A stretch of 64,000 nucleotides of DNA from Streptomyces clavuligerus (GCF_005519465.1 NZ_CP027858.1:2666001-2730000), one strand, 5' to 3'; positions 36,501 to 44,313 are shown, counted from the first letter of the stretch. A program made the numbers and translations. Notes: generated from the sequence alone by a model not told the origin.

Positions 36501-36725
36501 GTGCCGAGCGGAGACCGACATCAGAAGAAGGACGTCGAAGCTGCGCTGAAGCGGGCGGAGAAGGCAGGTCTCAAAGTGACACGGAAACAGAACGGGCACC
36601 GCTGGGGATGGGTGCTGTGCTGCCCTTGCAAGGCGGACCATGTGGTGTTCTGTACGCCCCGAAATCCTGGCCAGGGGGCACAGGAGATCGATCAATTCAC
36701 ACGGAGGCACACGAACTGTGCGTAA
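36501..36725 (+). CDS. Small basic HicA-like protein, cassette copy 1
   Basis: 74 aa from GTG at 36501: GDRHQKKDVEAALKRAEKAG, then VTRKQNGHRWG and a CCPC motif, TPRNPGQGA and a C-terminal FTRRH. The helix-strand pattern recalls HicA-type mRNA interferases, but the similarity is weak and I claim only a resemblance. It overlaps the next gene by 8 bp. A near-identical paralogue lies at 37177-37401, with conserved bases upstream of the start too (tandem duplication). Confidence 0.75.
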   Translation: MPSGDRHQKKDVEAALKRAEKAGLKVTRKQNGHRWGWVLCCPCKADHVVFCTPRNPGQGAQEIDQFTRRHTNCA

Positions 36726-37035
36726 CTGGCGCTTCACCTTGCACATTCAGGACCCGTTGACACCGGAACAGTCGGACACCCTGGACCACCTGGACTGTTT
36801 CGCCGACGGACGGGCGAGTCTGGTAACGGGGCCTGACACGGCCGAATTCTGGTGTTACTCCGAGGCCGAGACGCTGACTCAGGCCATCGCGGACGTCCTG
36901 GTGCGCTTCGAGGAACTGCCGGGTGTCCTCGTCCGCAGCGTCGAGCTGGACGAAATGGCGCTGGAAGACAACGGCATGTGGACCCCCGCCGTCATTCCCC
37001 CGCCGCCACCGCTGGAGGACGAGCCGGCGGCCTGA
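36718..37035 (+). CDS. Small acidic partner protein, cassette copy 1
   Basis: 105 aa. N-terminal FTLHIQDPLTPEQSDTLDHL, a middle acidic beta/alpha region (EAETLTQAIADVLVRFEELPG), VRSVELDEMALEDNG and a Pro-rich tail ending PPLEDEPAA. The GTG at 36718 lies within the end of the basic gene (8-bp overlap). A basic small protein followed by an overlapping acidic one looks like a toxin-antitoxin or regulator pair; this is inference. Paralogue at 37394-37714. Confidence 0.75.
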   Translation: MRNWRFTLHIQDPLTPEQSDTLDHLDCFADGRASLVTGPDTAEFWCYSEAETLTQAIADVLVRFEELPGVLVRSVELDEMALEDNGMWTPAVIPPPPPLEDEPAA

Positions 37036-37176
37036 CACGGTCGAGCCTCACCAGCTCCCCCTGTCCGGGGCGGCCGGTGGGGCCTTTGTGCGTTCACGGG
37101 CCCTGCCTCGCTCGTTCGGGTGGACCAAGCGCTGAAGAACCGTTCAGGCCCCCGAGGGGGCAGTAGACGTACGACC

Positions 37177-37401
37177 ATGCCGAGCGGAGACCGACATCAG
37201 AAGAAGGACGTTGAGGCGGCGCTGAAACGGGCGGAGGAGGCCGGTCTCAAGGTGACGCGCAAGCAGAATGGGCATACATGGGGACTCGTTGTCTGCTGTC
37301 CGTGCAATGAGTTTCACCGGGTGAACTGCACACCCCGGAGTACTGGAGATGAGGCGAAGAAGATTGACAACTTCACCAGAAATCATGGGCATCATGCGTA
37401 A
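37177..37401 (+). CDS. Small basic HicA-like protein, cassette copy 2
   Basis: 74 aa from ATG at 37177. Residues 2-20 match copy 1, and VTRKQNGHTWG and CCPC are retained; the C-terminal half has diverged (FHRVNCTPRSTGDEAKKID). Same 8-bp overlap with the following gene as in copy 1. The 15 bp before the start also match copy 1 closely. Confidence 0.75.
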   Translation: MPSGDRHQKKDVEAALKRAEEAGLKVTRKQNGHTWGLVVCCPCNEFHRVNCTPRSTGDEAKKIDNFTRNHGHHA

Positions 37402-37714
37402 GTGGTATTTCACGCTGCATCTTCAGGAGCCCTTGACGGAGAAGCAGTCCAACACCCTGGATCACCTCGACCGTTTCAACGACGGGCGGATCGGGCTGGA
37501 AGAGGTCCCCGGTGTCCGGGCGAAATTCACTTGCGTCTTTGAGGCTGAGACCCTGACCGCTGCGATCAGGGAAGCGCTCGATTTCTTCGAGGACTTCCCC
37601 GGCGTCCTCGTCCGCAGTGTCGAGCTGGACGCACTTGAGTTGGACGAGAACGGCATGGCCACCCCCGCCGTCGTTCCGGCGCCGCCACCGCTGGAGGACG
37701 ACCCGGCAGCCTGA
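37394..37714 (+). CDS. Small acidic partner protein, cassette copy 2
   Basis: 106 aa from ATG at 37394: WYFTLHLQEPLTEKQSNTLDHL, then FEAETLTAAIREALDFFEDFPG, VRSVELDALELDENG and tail PPPLEDDPAA. Paralogue of 36718-37035 with similar length and the same tail. It is followed by a hairpin terminator shared with the convergent DUF397 gene. Confidence 0.75.
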   Translation: MRKWYFTLHLQEPLTEKQSNTLDHLDRFNDGRIGLEEVPGVRAKFTCVFEAETLTAAIREALDFFEDFPGVLVRSVELDALELDENGMATPAVVPAPPPLEDDPAA

Positions 37715-37720
37715 AACGGT

Positions 37721-37761
37721 CGAGCCCCGCCGGGTCGGAGGATGGGACTCGGCGGGGCTCG
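37721..37761. terminator. Perfect 12-bp bidirectional terminator
   Basis: Arms 37721-37732 (CGAGCCCCGCCG) and 37750-37761. It sits between the acidic cassette gene (+) and DUF397 (-). A diverged copy is at 41066-41102. Confidence 0.85.
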
Positions 37762-37777
37762 GGCGTTGGCGCGGGCC

Positions 37778-37990
37778 CTACAGTTCGGTGCCCCGGGCGA
37801 GGGTAACCAGACCGCCGAACGCATCGATGGACACCATCAGAACAGGACCGTCGGCCTGCTTGCTGTCACGGACAGGCACCGTGCCGGTAACCGACGCGTG
37901 CGCGGGGGCCCACTCGACGCACTCTCCGTTGGGGTCGCTGTAGCTGGACTTGATCCAGGTGGCAGCAGTTGCCTTGAGCTGGGGGTTCAT
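37778..37990 (-). CDS. DUF397 protein, partner of XRE regulator
   Basis: 70 aa: ATWIKSSYSDPNGECVEWAP, TVPVRDSKQADGPVLMVSID, ending LVTLARGTEL. Its ATG overlaps the XRE stop by four bases (ATGA). It is closely similar to the DUF397 gene at 41121-41318, including the sequence downstream of the stop, so the two arose by segmental duplication. Confidence 0.92.
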   Translation of the reverse strand: MNPQLKATAATWIKSSYSDPNGECVEWAPAHASVTGTVPVRDSKQADGPVLMVSIDAFGGLVTLARGTEL

Positions 37991-38805
37991 AGGGAGTACT
38001 CCTTGCGAATCTCTCGAATGCGGGCGACAGATGCATCATGCCCCAGGGCTTCCGCCCGCAGGCGATCAAAGATCGCCAGTGCATTCGTGACGACCTGTGC
38101 TGCCTCCAACGGACGCCCTCCCTGCGGCCCTTCGACATGCAGCGCGGTAGGTGCACCATCAAAGATCAGCACCGTAAAAGCCGCTGCTGACGCCGGTACC
38201 ACATCAAACGGGATCAGCTGAAAGTTGATGTTCGGCGCCTCCGCTTCCTGGAGCAGGCGATCGAGCTGGGCTGCCATCACCTCCCGGGAGCCCACGCGCG
38301 TACGCAGACATGCCTCAGACAGGACCACCCACAGTTCGGGAGGTTTCTCCCGCTTAAGAACCTCTTGCCGCCGCATACGTGCCTTCAGGCGGGATTCAAG
38401 ATCGCTTGCTGCCAAGCGCGGAGCCCCCGCCCTGTAGACCGCACGGGCGTACTCCGGCGTCTGGAACAGCCCCGGCACGAACAGCGTTGAGAAGCTGAGG
38501 ATCTTGGCAGCCTTGCGTTCCTTGTTGATGTAGGGCTCGAACCACGTTGGGTCGTCGCCCTCCAGCGCGCGTTGGAGCTGCCGGGCAAGCATCGTCCCCG
38601 TCCCGAACACACGGTCACACCCCACGGCAAATTTCTCGCTTGGGGTGGCTTTGGCGTTCTCGACCCGAGAGACGTACGCCCCGCTACACCCGACCGCCTT
38701 ACCAAGTCCCCGAACAGTCATCCCGCGCGTGGTGCGCAGCTCTCGAACATCTATCCCGAATTGCGCAACGGGAGTTAACGGAGCTTGCTCGTCGTCGTAC
38801 TCCAT
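37987..38805 (-). CDS. XRE-family regulator with DUF5753 domain
   Basis: 272 aa. Helix-turn-helix (about 12-70: RELRTTRGMTVRGLGKAVGC, YVSRVENAKATPSEK) then DUF5753 (FVPGLFQTPEYARAVY; FQLIPFDVVPASAAAFTVLIFDG). ATG at 38805 with GGAAGG 9 nt upstream. It is translationally coupled to the DUF397 gene. Two perfect palindromes lie just upstream (38840-38856, 38868-38883), good candidates for autoregulation and control of the divergent 79-aa gene. Confidence 0.93.
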   Translation of the reverse strand: MEYDDEQAPLTPVAQFGIDVRELRTTRGMTVRGLGKAVGCSGAYVSRVENAKATPSEKFAVGCDRVFGTGTMLARQLQRALEGDDPTWFEPYINKERKAAKILSFSTLFVPGLFQTPEYARAVYRAGAPRLAASDLESRLKARMRRQEVLKREKPPELWVVLSEACLRTRVGSREVMAAQLDRLLQEAEAPNINFQLIPFDVVPASAAAFTVLIFDGAPTALHVEGPQGGRPLEAAQVVTNALAIFDRLRAEALGHDASVARIREIRKEYSL

Positions 38806-38839
38806 GGTGTTGACCTTCCATCTTTGCTCTTCTTCCCAG

Positions 38840-38856
38840 GTCGAACGCCGTTCGAC
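38840..38856. promoter_or_regulatory. Palindrome GTCGAAC-N3-GTTCGAC
   Basis: Perfect 7-bp arms, 35 bp upstream of the XRE start, in the divergent region with the 79-aa gene. Likely an operator for the XRE protein (inference). Confidence 0.5.
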
Positions 38857-38867
38857 TTGTTGCCGAA

Positions 38868-38883
38868 ACACCGGTAACGGTGT
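38868..38883. promoter_or_regulatory. Palindrome ACACCG-N4-CGGTGT
   Basis: Perfect 6-bp arms, 28 bp centre to centre from the neighbouring palindrome and 75 bp upstream of the 79-aa gene. Candidate second operator. Confidence 0.4.
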
Positions 38884-38957
38884 CCAGCCTAGGGGTAGTT
38901 GTGCTCATCTGGTCACGCAACGAAACCCCCGGGGGAATCAAGCAAGGAGGTAGTCGC

Positions 38958-39197
38958 ATGCCCACCCACACTCCGCCGAACGGCACCGTCGCCGTGGGTT
39001 CCCTCGCGTACGACACCAGCGTCAAACGTGTGGGAGTCGTCATGGCTGTGACCGGAGCCCGGTACGCGCTCCGCCCTCCCCAGGGCGGGGTCGAGTGGGA
39101 CGTGCCGCAGAAGTACTGCCGCCCCGCAACCACCGCCGATCAGCTTTCACAGGCCCTCGCCGAGGTGAACGAGCGCAGCAACAGGGGCACGCTGTGA
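38958..39197 (+). CDS. Small conserved actinobacterial-type hypothetical protein
   Basis: 79 aa: a beta-rich start (GTVAVGSLAYDTSVKRVGVVMAVTG), then RYALRPPQGGVEWDVPQKYCRP and a helical tail. AAGGAGG lies 7 nt before the ATG at 38958. It is divergent from the XRE regulator, an arrangement I associate with XRE/DUF397 loci. Function unknown. The frame is open upstream, but the ribosome site fixes this start. Confidence 0.75.
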   Translation: MPTHTPPNGTVAVGSLAYDTSVKRVGVVMAVTGARYALRPPQGGVEWDVPQKYCRPATTADQLSQALAEVNERSNRGTL

Positions 39198-39218
39198 ACG
39201 CCGCTCCGATCTGAGAAC

Positions 39219-39257
39219 GTCCGCCCGGTTGATCCTCGGACAGCCGACCGGGCGGAC
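39219..39257 (+). terminator. Hairpin after 79-aa gene
   Basis: Arms 39219-39230 and 39246-39257, 12 bp with one wobble, 21 nt past the stop. Confidence 0.7.
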
Positions 39258-39313
39258 CACCCCCGACCCCGTCCCGTGTGGCAGCGCCTCAGCAGCGCTG
39301 CGGAGGATCGCGC

Positions 39314-39367
39314 GAGGACGGACGAGGGCGGGGCCGAAAGGCCCCGCCCTTGGCCCCGGTCGTCCTC
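39314..39367 (+). terminator. Very stable two-tier hairpin with GAAA tetraloop
   Basis: Inner stem 39325-39335 / 39340-39350 (AGGGCGGGGCC, loop GAAA) inside an outer stem GAGGACG / CGTCCTC (39314-39320, 39361-39367). No T-tract. It could be a terminator or a stable 5' leader element for the small membrane peptide gene that starts 59 nt later. Confidence 0.65.
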
Positions 39368-39425
39368 AGCCCCCGTAGGGACGGCCGGGGCCCCTTCCAC
39401 ACTCACTGGAATCGAAAGGTGTTCC

Positions 39426-39554
39426 GTGCGACCCCGAAAGTCCAAGCTCTCCATAGCGATTGCCCTGGTGATCGTATCCCTGGGATATCTCGCTGTGGGG
39501 GTACTCGTCGCCGTGATTACGCAGGAACTCGAAAGCCTCTGTGTCCCGACCTGA
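39426..39554 (+). CDS. Small single-pass membrane peptide
   Basis: 42 aa: basic start (RPRKSKLS), one hydrophobic helix (IAIALVIVSLGYLAVGVLVAVI), short acidic tail. GTG at 39426 with a GAAAGGTG-like site upstream. It precedes the 79-aa gene at 39590 by 35 bp, so probably co-transcribed. No family recognised. Confidence 0.55.
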   Translation: MRPRKSKLSIAIALVIVSLGYLAVGVLVAVITQELESLCVPT

Positions 39555-39589
39555 CAAGGGCGGCCCCGTCGTTTCCGAAAGGAACACCC

Positions 39590-39829
39590 ATGTCGCTTCA
39601 CGCCGAAGAAGCGCCTGACGGACCCTGCGAACTGCGCATGATCCGGATCTACGACTGCGTGGTCCCGGAGCGCGTCATCGTCGTCGCACGGGTCGCCTTC
39701 ACCGTCTTCGCGAACACTCTGCGCACCGGAAAACTGGACCACCTCATGACATCCGACGAGGAGATGGCCGACGCGGTGGAGCTGGTGAACTGGTTCCGCG
39801 AGTCGGGGTCCGACCCCGGCAACCTTTAG
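39590..39829 (+). CDS. Small hypothetical protein
   Basis: 79 aa with balanced composition: CELRMIRIYDCVVPERVIVV, ARVAFTVFANTL and an acidic helical tail (DEEMADAVELVNWFRE). AAAGGAA precedes the ATG at 39590. Coding composition is good; no family recognised. Converges on the GntR gene across a hairpin. Confidence 0.65.
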   Translation: MSLHAEEAPDGPCELRMIRIYDCVVPERVIVVARVAFTVFANTLRTGKLDHLMTSDEEMADAVELVNWFRESGSDPGNL

Positions 39830-39880
39830 CCGCAGGCAAACGCCACCGCCGTACGCCGAAGCACGAAGCCGAGAAGAAGT

Positions 39881-39918
39881 GCCCCGTCCGCGATGGTTCA
39901 GACCCTGGCGGGCGGGGC
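39881..39918. terminator. Hairpin between small gene and GntR gene
   Basis: Arms 39881-39891 and 39908-39918, 11 bp with one wobble, between convergent genes. Confidence 0.7.
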
Positions 39919-39931
39919 TCCCTCGTTCCGG

Positions 39932-40201
39932 CTACGTGTCGCCCTGGCCATCGCTGTCGGACCGGTCGGTCACATAGGAACCCCGGCCCGACACAGTGAA
40001 GATCAGGCCCCGGTCCCGCAGCAGCGCCAGTGCAGACCGAGCCGTATTCCTCGCGACCCCGTACCGCTCTGTCAGCTCTTTCTCGGACGGCAGGGGGCGA
40101 CCAGGAGCCAAGTCGCCCCGCTCGATCTCTGCGATCAAGTCGGCAGCGATCTGCCGGTACGGAGGCTCCGGAGCCCGGGGGTCGATTTCGCGCGCTGCCA
40201 T
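39932..40201 (-). CDS. Short GntR-family regulator (DNA-binding domain only)
   Basis: 89 aa: PPYRQIAADLIAEIERGDLAPGRPLPSEKEL then RYGVARNTARSALALLRDRGL, a complete GntR winged helix with almost no effector domain. Such short GntR proteins are typical of actinomycete plasmids and integrative elements, where they control transfer genes. ATG at 40201, weak ribosome site; ATG 40222 is an alternative. A candidate operator lies at 40258-40275. No transfer or integrase gene is nearby. Confidence 0.88.
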   Translation of the reverse strand: MAAREIDPRAPEPPYRQIAADLIAEIERGDLAPGRPLPSEKELTERYGVARNTARSALALLRDRGLIFTVSGRGSYVTDRSDSDGQGDT

Positions 40202-40257
40202 ACCGCAGAGCGTAGCCACCACGCCAGAGGATCACTCACCTAGACAGGACTGAACAG

Positions 40258-40275
40258 GTATAGACGAACCTATAC
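40258..40275. promoter_or_regulatory. Candidate GntR operator GTATAG-N6-CTATAC
   Basis: Inverted repeat 57 bp upstream of the GntR start, inside a stretch (40240-40279) with three ACAGG motifs (AGACAGG, GAACAGG, ATACAGG). AT-rich palindromes of this kind are typical GntR sites; assignment inferred. Confidence 0.5.
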
Positions 40276-40309
40276 AGGTGGGCCTACCGTCGCTGCGAGA
40301 AACGAAAGC

Positions 40310-40344
40310 GCCCCGACAGACCGTCGCAACCGGTCCATCGGGGC
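40310..40344 (+). promoter_or_regulatory. Leader hairpin before 110-aa gene
   Basis: Outer stem GCCCCGA (40310-40316) / TCGGGGC (40338-40344) with an inner GACCG/CGGTC pair, 34 nt upstream of the ATG at 40378. A leader structure or a terminator. Confidence 0.4.
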
Positions 40345-40377
40345 TCCGCCGATCAGCTAAAGAGGAGCTGACCGAAC

Positions 40378-40710
40378 ATGCGAGACCTTATCGTCTGCGC
40401 ATTCACGTGGGCGCTGCGTCTCTTACTGCCCGCCGAGGGACGCCACCGCACCACCACACACTCGCCCGCGCCGACCCCCGCCCCCGTCGGGCCCCTCACC
40501 GAACCCGTCCCCGCCTCACCGTGGACACGCCCCTGGACCGGCCCCAGCAGCGCCACCGCCCGCGCGATCTTCACCGCGCCGGAAACACACGGGCTCACCC
40601 CGGAACAGCGGGAACGCTTCTACGCCACCGCGTGGGCCGAGAACGGGTACGACTACACCTATGTCGCTACCTCCGGCGTGCACCAGGCCCACGCAGGGGC
40701 GTGCACGTGA
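40378..40710 (+). CDS. Hypothetical protein with hydrophobic N-terminus
   Basis: 110 aa: a short hydrophobic N-terminal helix (LIVCAFTWALRLLLPAEG), a Pro/Thr-rich middle and a C-terminal part with HGLTPEQRERFYATAWAENGYDYTYV. GAGGAG 10 nt before the ATG. Divergent from the GntR gene and possibly controlled by it. No known family. Confidence 0.6.
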   Translation: MRDLIVCAFTWALRLLLPAEGRHRTTTHSPAPTPAPVGPLTEPVPASPWTRPWTGPSSATARAIFTAPETHGLTPEQRERFYATAWAENGYDYTYVATSGVHQAHAGACT

Positions 40711-41065
40711 CGACCTGCTCCCCCGGCGAGAGGCAGCTCCCGCACCCGGGTGGGCCGTCTGCCCGTGGTGGGGGGTGCAGGGTCGTCCCCGGAAGGGACC
40801 GGCGGACAACTGCCCGCATCCAGACATCGAACGCCCGGTCTGCCGGCCCTGAGGAGTCGAGCCCGGAGGCCCCCACATCCCGCACGGTACGACTGACCCG
40901 AGCACACCAAGCCCGTCCGGCGCTTGAGGACGGACCCCGCACCCAACGGAAAGCCCGACGCGCAAGCCGACGAACCCCCGCGCGGCCCCATCCTCGGGGG
41001 CCAGGTACGAAAAGGGCAGACCCGCCGCCACCGCTGGAAGACGAGCCAGCAGCCTGAAACAGCCA
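40711..41065. pseudogene. Decayed region with vestige of third two-gene cassette
   Basis: No intact gene. CCAGGTACGAAAAGGGCAGACCC at about 41001-41023 matches the region upstream of cassette copy 1 (near 36374-36396), and is joined directly to bases encoding PPPLEDEPAA and a stop (to 41057), the tail of the acidic cassette protein. Almost the whole cassette is missing between the two pieces. A GTG frame from 40707 runs into the tail in frame but has no coding character. Confidence 0.6.
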
Positions 41066-41102
41066 AGCCCCGCCGGGTCAGCGGATAGGACTCGGCGGGG
41101 CT
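41066..41102. terminator. Hairpin, diverged copy of the 37721 terminator
   Basis: Arms 41066-41075 (AGCCCCGCCG) and 41093-41102, downstream of the DUF397 stop at 41121, in the duplicated segment. Confidence 0.8.
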
Positions 41103-41120
41103 CCGACGACAGCGCGGGTC

Positions 41121-41318
41121 CTACAGCTCGGCACCCCGAGCGAGAGCGACCAGACCACCGAACGCATCCGTGGACACCATCAGCACAGGGCCATCGGCCC
41201 GCTTGCTGTCACGCACCGGAACGATGCCGTGCGAGACAACGAGATTCGCGGCAGCCTCCACGCACTCACCACCGTTGGCGCTGTAGGAAGACTTGAACCA
41301 GCGAGGGGATTCGGTCAT
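41121..41318 (-). CDS. DUF397 protein (orphan copy)
   Basis: 65 aa: PRWFKSSYSANGGECVEAA, IVPVRDSKRADGPVLMVSTD, LVALARGAEL. Nearly the same C-terminal half as the DUF397 protein at 37778. Its start overlaps the stop of a truncated XRE gene, so it has lost its cognate regulator. AAAGGG precedes the ATG. Confidence 0.9.
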   Translation of the reverse strand: MTESPRWFKSSYSANGGECVEAAANLVVSHGIVPVRDSKRADGPVLMVSTDAFGGLVALARGAEL

Positions 41319-41412
41319 CACGGAGAGCCCTTTCGCAACTGTTCGATCATGGCTACGGATGTTGCCTGGGACAGCGACTCGACCTGTAGGCGACGGTAGC
41401 TGGACAGCAGGG
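41318..41412 (-). pseudogene. Truncated XRE/DUF5753 regulator (C-terminal remnant)
   Basis: Upstream of the orphan DUF397 gene, and overlapping its start (TGATG), the minus strand encodes about 30 residues reading LLSSYRRLQVESLSQATSV and then AMIEQLRKGSP, stop. This aligns with the C-terminus of the intact XRE protein at 37987 (IFDRLRAEALGHDASVARIRE). Beyond about 41412 the similarity ends; helix-turn-helix and most of DUF5753 are gone. The breakpoint is close to the kinase gene end. Confidence 0.7.
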
Positions 41413-41474
41413 GCGGCGCTTCCCTGCACCGCCCCCTCCAGGCGGCCCCGGGACGTCACCCCCAGGCCCCCCAC

Positions 41475-43931
41475 TCACCGCGCCCGCCCCGTCGCCGTCC
41501 CCTTCACCGCGTCCAACGCGTAAACGCACCGGTCCTTGCTACAGGCGTACACCACCCCGCCCCGCGCCACCGGCGACCCGGTGATCTCACCCCCGGTCGC
41601 GAGCTTCCAGCGGAGTTGCCCACCCGCCGCGTCGAGCGTGTACAGCACATGGTCGGCCGAGCCGAAGTGGACGCGGCCGTCGGCCACGACGGGTGAGCCC
41701 ATGACCTCGCCCCCCGCGGCGAAGCGCCACATCGGCGTGCCGGTGACCGCGTCCAGGGTGTAGACCGCGCTGCCGCTGCCGACATGGACGTTGCCGCCGG
41801 TCACGAGGACCGGCTCGATCGACTGGCGGGACTCCGTGGCGATCCGCCAGCGGTCCTTGCCGGTGGTCGCGTCCAGCGCGTACACCGTGCCCAGATAGTC
41901 CGCGAGGTACACCCCGCCTCCCGTGACCGCCGGTCCTGGCGCGAACGCGGGCGCGGAGAGGAAGACCGCCGGGGCCTCGAAGTGCCAGCGCACCATCCCG
42001 GCGTCGATGTCGACGGCGAGCACCCGGGTCCCCGCGACGACATAGACGTGCCCGTCGGGCGCGGCGCACACCCGTACCGGAACCCCGCCGCAGGAGGCCG
42101 CGTCACCGACGGGGTAGGACCAGCGTTCCATCCCCGTCCGCGCCTCCAGCGCCCGCAGCCGCGCGTCCTTCCAGATGTACACGGTGTCGCCGTGGATCAC
42201 CGGCCCCGACTCGGGGGTCTCGAAGTCCGTCTGCGCGCCGGTGATCTCCCACAGCTTCTCGCCGTTGGACGCCTCCCAGCCCTGGACGCCGCCGCCGCGC
42301 GTGCCGGTGACGACGGTGCCGCGCCGGGCCTTGAGGGAGTAGACCCAGGCGTCGGCCTGGACCCGCCAGCGCTCATGGCCGCCCGCCGCGTCGAGGGCGT
42401 AGACGGTGGGGCCGTCGGACCCGTGGATCAGACCGCCGTCGACGGCCATCGTCCAGGCCACGTCCTTGGTCTTGAACTGGCGCCGCCCGGTGGCCACGTC
42501 CAGCGCGTGGACCTCGAACGAGGTGACGTACAGCAGATCGCCCGCGACCACCGGGGTGCCCCAGACGTCGTTCGACATCCGGAAGCGCCACGGCCGCCAG
42601 TGAGCGGGGCCGTCGGGCGGTGACGCGGGCGGGGGGACCGGCTGCTGCCGGGCCGGGGGCCGGTCCGGGGCGGCGGGGCCGGTCAGCCCGGCCGGGGGGC
42701 GGATCCAGCCGGTGGCCGGGCCCGCGTGGCCGACCGCCGAGCGGGCCGGGTCGGCGGCCCGGGGCCCGGGGCCGATCGGCACCTGGACCCCCGGCAGCAC
42801 CACCGAGGCGGCGGGCGGAAGCGGAGCGGACAGCGGCGCGGGCGCCGGGGCCATCGGGGCCGGGGGCAGCGGAGCCGGGGCCATCGGCACGGGCGACAGG
42901 GCCGGGGCGGCCCCCGCCCGCGGGTCCCCCGCGCCCCACCCGGGCAGCGCGCGCGGCGGCGCCGAGGGCATCGGCGGCGGCTCGGGCCCCCGGCGCGCCG
43001 GGGCGGCGGGCAGCGCGGGCGCGACGGGCGCCGCGGTCCGGCCGCCGCCCCGGCGCGCCTCGATCATCGCGGTCGCCCGCCCCGGCAGCCACGCGGAGGC
43101 CGTGCCGCTGTCGTCCCCGGCGGCGAACAGATGCGGGGCGAGCTGCGCCTGAAGGTCCTCGGGCGTGGGCCGGTGCACCTTGTCCGCCTGCATGCAGGAC
43201 TCGATCAGCGGACGCAGCTCGTCGGGGAGCCCGGTCAGGTCGGGTCCCTCGCGCAGCAGCATGAACACGGTCTCGACCGGGTTGGCGCCGTGGAAGGGCG
43301 CGTGCCCGGTCGCCGCGAACACCAGGGTGGAGCCCAGCGAGAAGACATCGCTGGCGCCCGTCACGCTGCGGGAGTCCCGCGCCTGCTCGGGCGACATGTA
43401 CGCGGGTGTCCCCACGGCGACGTTGGTCATCGTCAGCCGGGTGTTGGAGACACCGGACGCGATGCCGAAGTCGATGACGCGGGGGCCGTCCTCCACGACG
43501 AGGACGTTGGACGGTTTGAGGTCGCGGTGGACCAGGCCCGCGCCGTGGATGGACTGGAGGGCCTCCGCGATGCCCGCCGCGAGCCAGCGCACGGCCTGCG
43601 CGGGCAGTGGACCGCACTCGTTCACTATCTCTTCGAGGGAGGGTGCGGGGACATACGCCGTCGCGAGCCACGGCACCGCCGCCCGGGGGTCGGCGTCCAC
43701 GACGGCGGCCGTGTAGAAGCCGCTGACCGCGCGGGCGGCCTCCACCTCGCGTGTGAAGCGGACACGGAACAGCTGGTCCTCGGCGAGCTCGGTGCGCACG
43801 GTCTTGATCGCCACCCGGCGGCCGGACGCCGACCGGGCGAGATAGACCAGCCCCATGCCTCCGGCTCCGAGCCGGCCCAGCACCTCGAACGGACCGATCC
43901 GTCTCGGATCGTGCTGCGTCAGCTGCTCCAT
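41475..43931 (-). CDS. Ser/Thr protein kinase with PQQ-like beta-propeller
   Basis: 818 aa. Hanks-type kinase domain (about 13-275): [12 protein letters not shown] glycine loop, VAIK lysine near 41, VHRDLKPSN near 132, DFG near 152, [11 protein letters not shown] long Pro/Ala linker (about 300-440) follows, with no clear membrane helix, then a PQQ-like propeller (about 450-818) with repeated YALDAATG- and [14 protein letters not shown] blades. In such proteins the propeller is thought to sense or bind partners; the usual transmembrane segment is not evident, so it may be cytoplasmic. ATG at 43931. A TetR gene lies divergently 380 bp away. Confidence 0.92.
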   Translation of the reverse strand: MEQLTQHDPRRIGPFEVLGRLGAGGMGLVYLARSASGRRVAIKTVRTELAEDQLFRVRFTREVEAARAVSGFYTAAVVDADPRAAVPWLATAYVPAPSLEEIVNECGPLPAQAVRWLAAGIAEALQSIHGAGLVHRDLKPSNVLVVEDGPRVIDFGIASGVSNTRLTMTNVAVGTPAYMSPEQARDSRSVTGASDVFSLGSTLVFAATGHAPFHGANPVETVFMLLREGPDLTGLPDELRPLIESCMQADKVHRPTPEDLQAQLAPHLFAAGDDSGTASAWLPGRATAMIEARRGGGRTAAPVAPALPAAPARRGPEPPPMPSAPPRALPGWGAGDPRAGAAPALSPVPMAPAPLPPAPMAPAPAPLSAPLPPAASVVLPGVQVPIGPGPRAADPARSAVGHAGPATGWIRPPAGLTGPAAPDRPPARQQPVPPPASPPDGPAHWRPWRFRMSNDVWGTPVVAGDLLYVTSFEVHALDVATGRRQFKTKDVAWTMAVDGGLIHGSDGPTVYALDAAGGHERWRVQADAWVYSLKARRGTVVTGTRGGGVQGWEASNGEKLWEITGAQTDFETPESGPVIHGDTVYIWKDARLRALEARTGMERWSYPVGDAASCGGVPVRVCAAPDGHVYVVAGTRVLAVDIDAGMVRWHFEAPAVFLSAPAFAPGPAVTGGGVYLADYLGTVYALDATTGKDRWRIATESRQSIEPVLVTGGNVHVGSGSAVYTLDAVTGTPMWRFAAGGEVMGSPVVADGRVHFGSADHVLYTLDAAGGQLRWKLATGGEITGSPVARGGVVYACSKDRCVYALDAVKGTATGRAR

Positions 43932-44313
43932 ACCTGCCTGCCACCTCCCCGTATGGGCCCCTGTCTCGCCACCGAGGCTCAGCGACCCCCGGTGGCGGTA
44001 CCCACCCTGATTCTTCCTGTCCGGGCCCGTGGTTGCGAACCCGGGGGCGGATCGGCGTGTGTCATCCCTTTTCCGACGTCGAAACCGGCCCCGGCGCCCC
44101 GTCGGAAAAGGCCGGGGGCTCCGTCCGGACGCCCCGCCCGCACCAGCGGTGATACCCCGGGCGGGGACGGTGGAACACACCGTCGGACCGATCGTCGGGC
44201 CGGGCGCCGCGCCGCCGGTGAGCCGGAAGGCGCGCGCCGGGGCGCGCACAGGGGCGCACCCCATTTGCAGTCGGCCGAATCGCGCGCCGATCACCCCTCG
44301 GTAAGCTGACGGC
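43932..44313. other. Divergent promoter region between kinase and TetR genes
   Basis: 382 bp without a gene. It contains a perfect 12-bp inverted repeat, listed separately. Confidence 0.5.
44067..44111. promoter_or_regulatory. 12-bp inverted repeat CCTTTTCCGACG-N21-CGTCGGAAAAGG
   Basis: Arms 44067-44078 and 44100-44111, exact. It lies about 200 bp from the TetR start and 136 bp from the kinase start. A split operator or RNA hairpin; no gene ends here, so terminator use is unlikely. Confidence 0.45.

Noticed and set aside
40707..41057. GTG frame that ends in the cassette tail PPPLEDEPAA
   Set aside because: The start overlaps the previous stop (GTGA), but the body is Arg/Pro/Ser filler without similarity to the cassette proteins; the in-frame join seems accidental.
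37700..41400. Complete integrative conjugative element
   Set aside because: The short GntR gene and small orphans recall such elements, but no integrase, replication, transfer gene or tRNA attachment site is visible.
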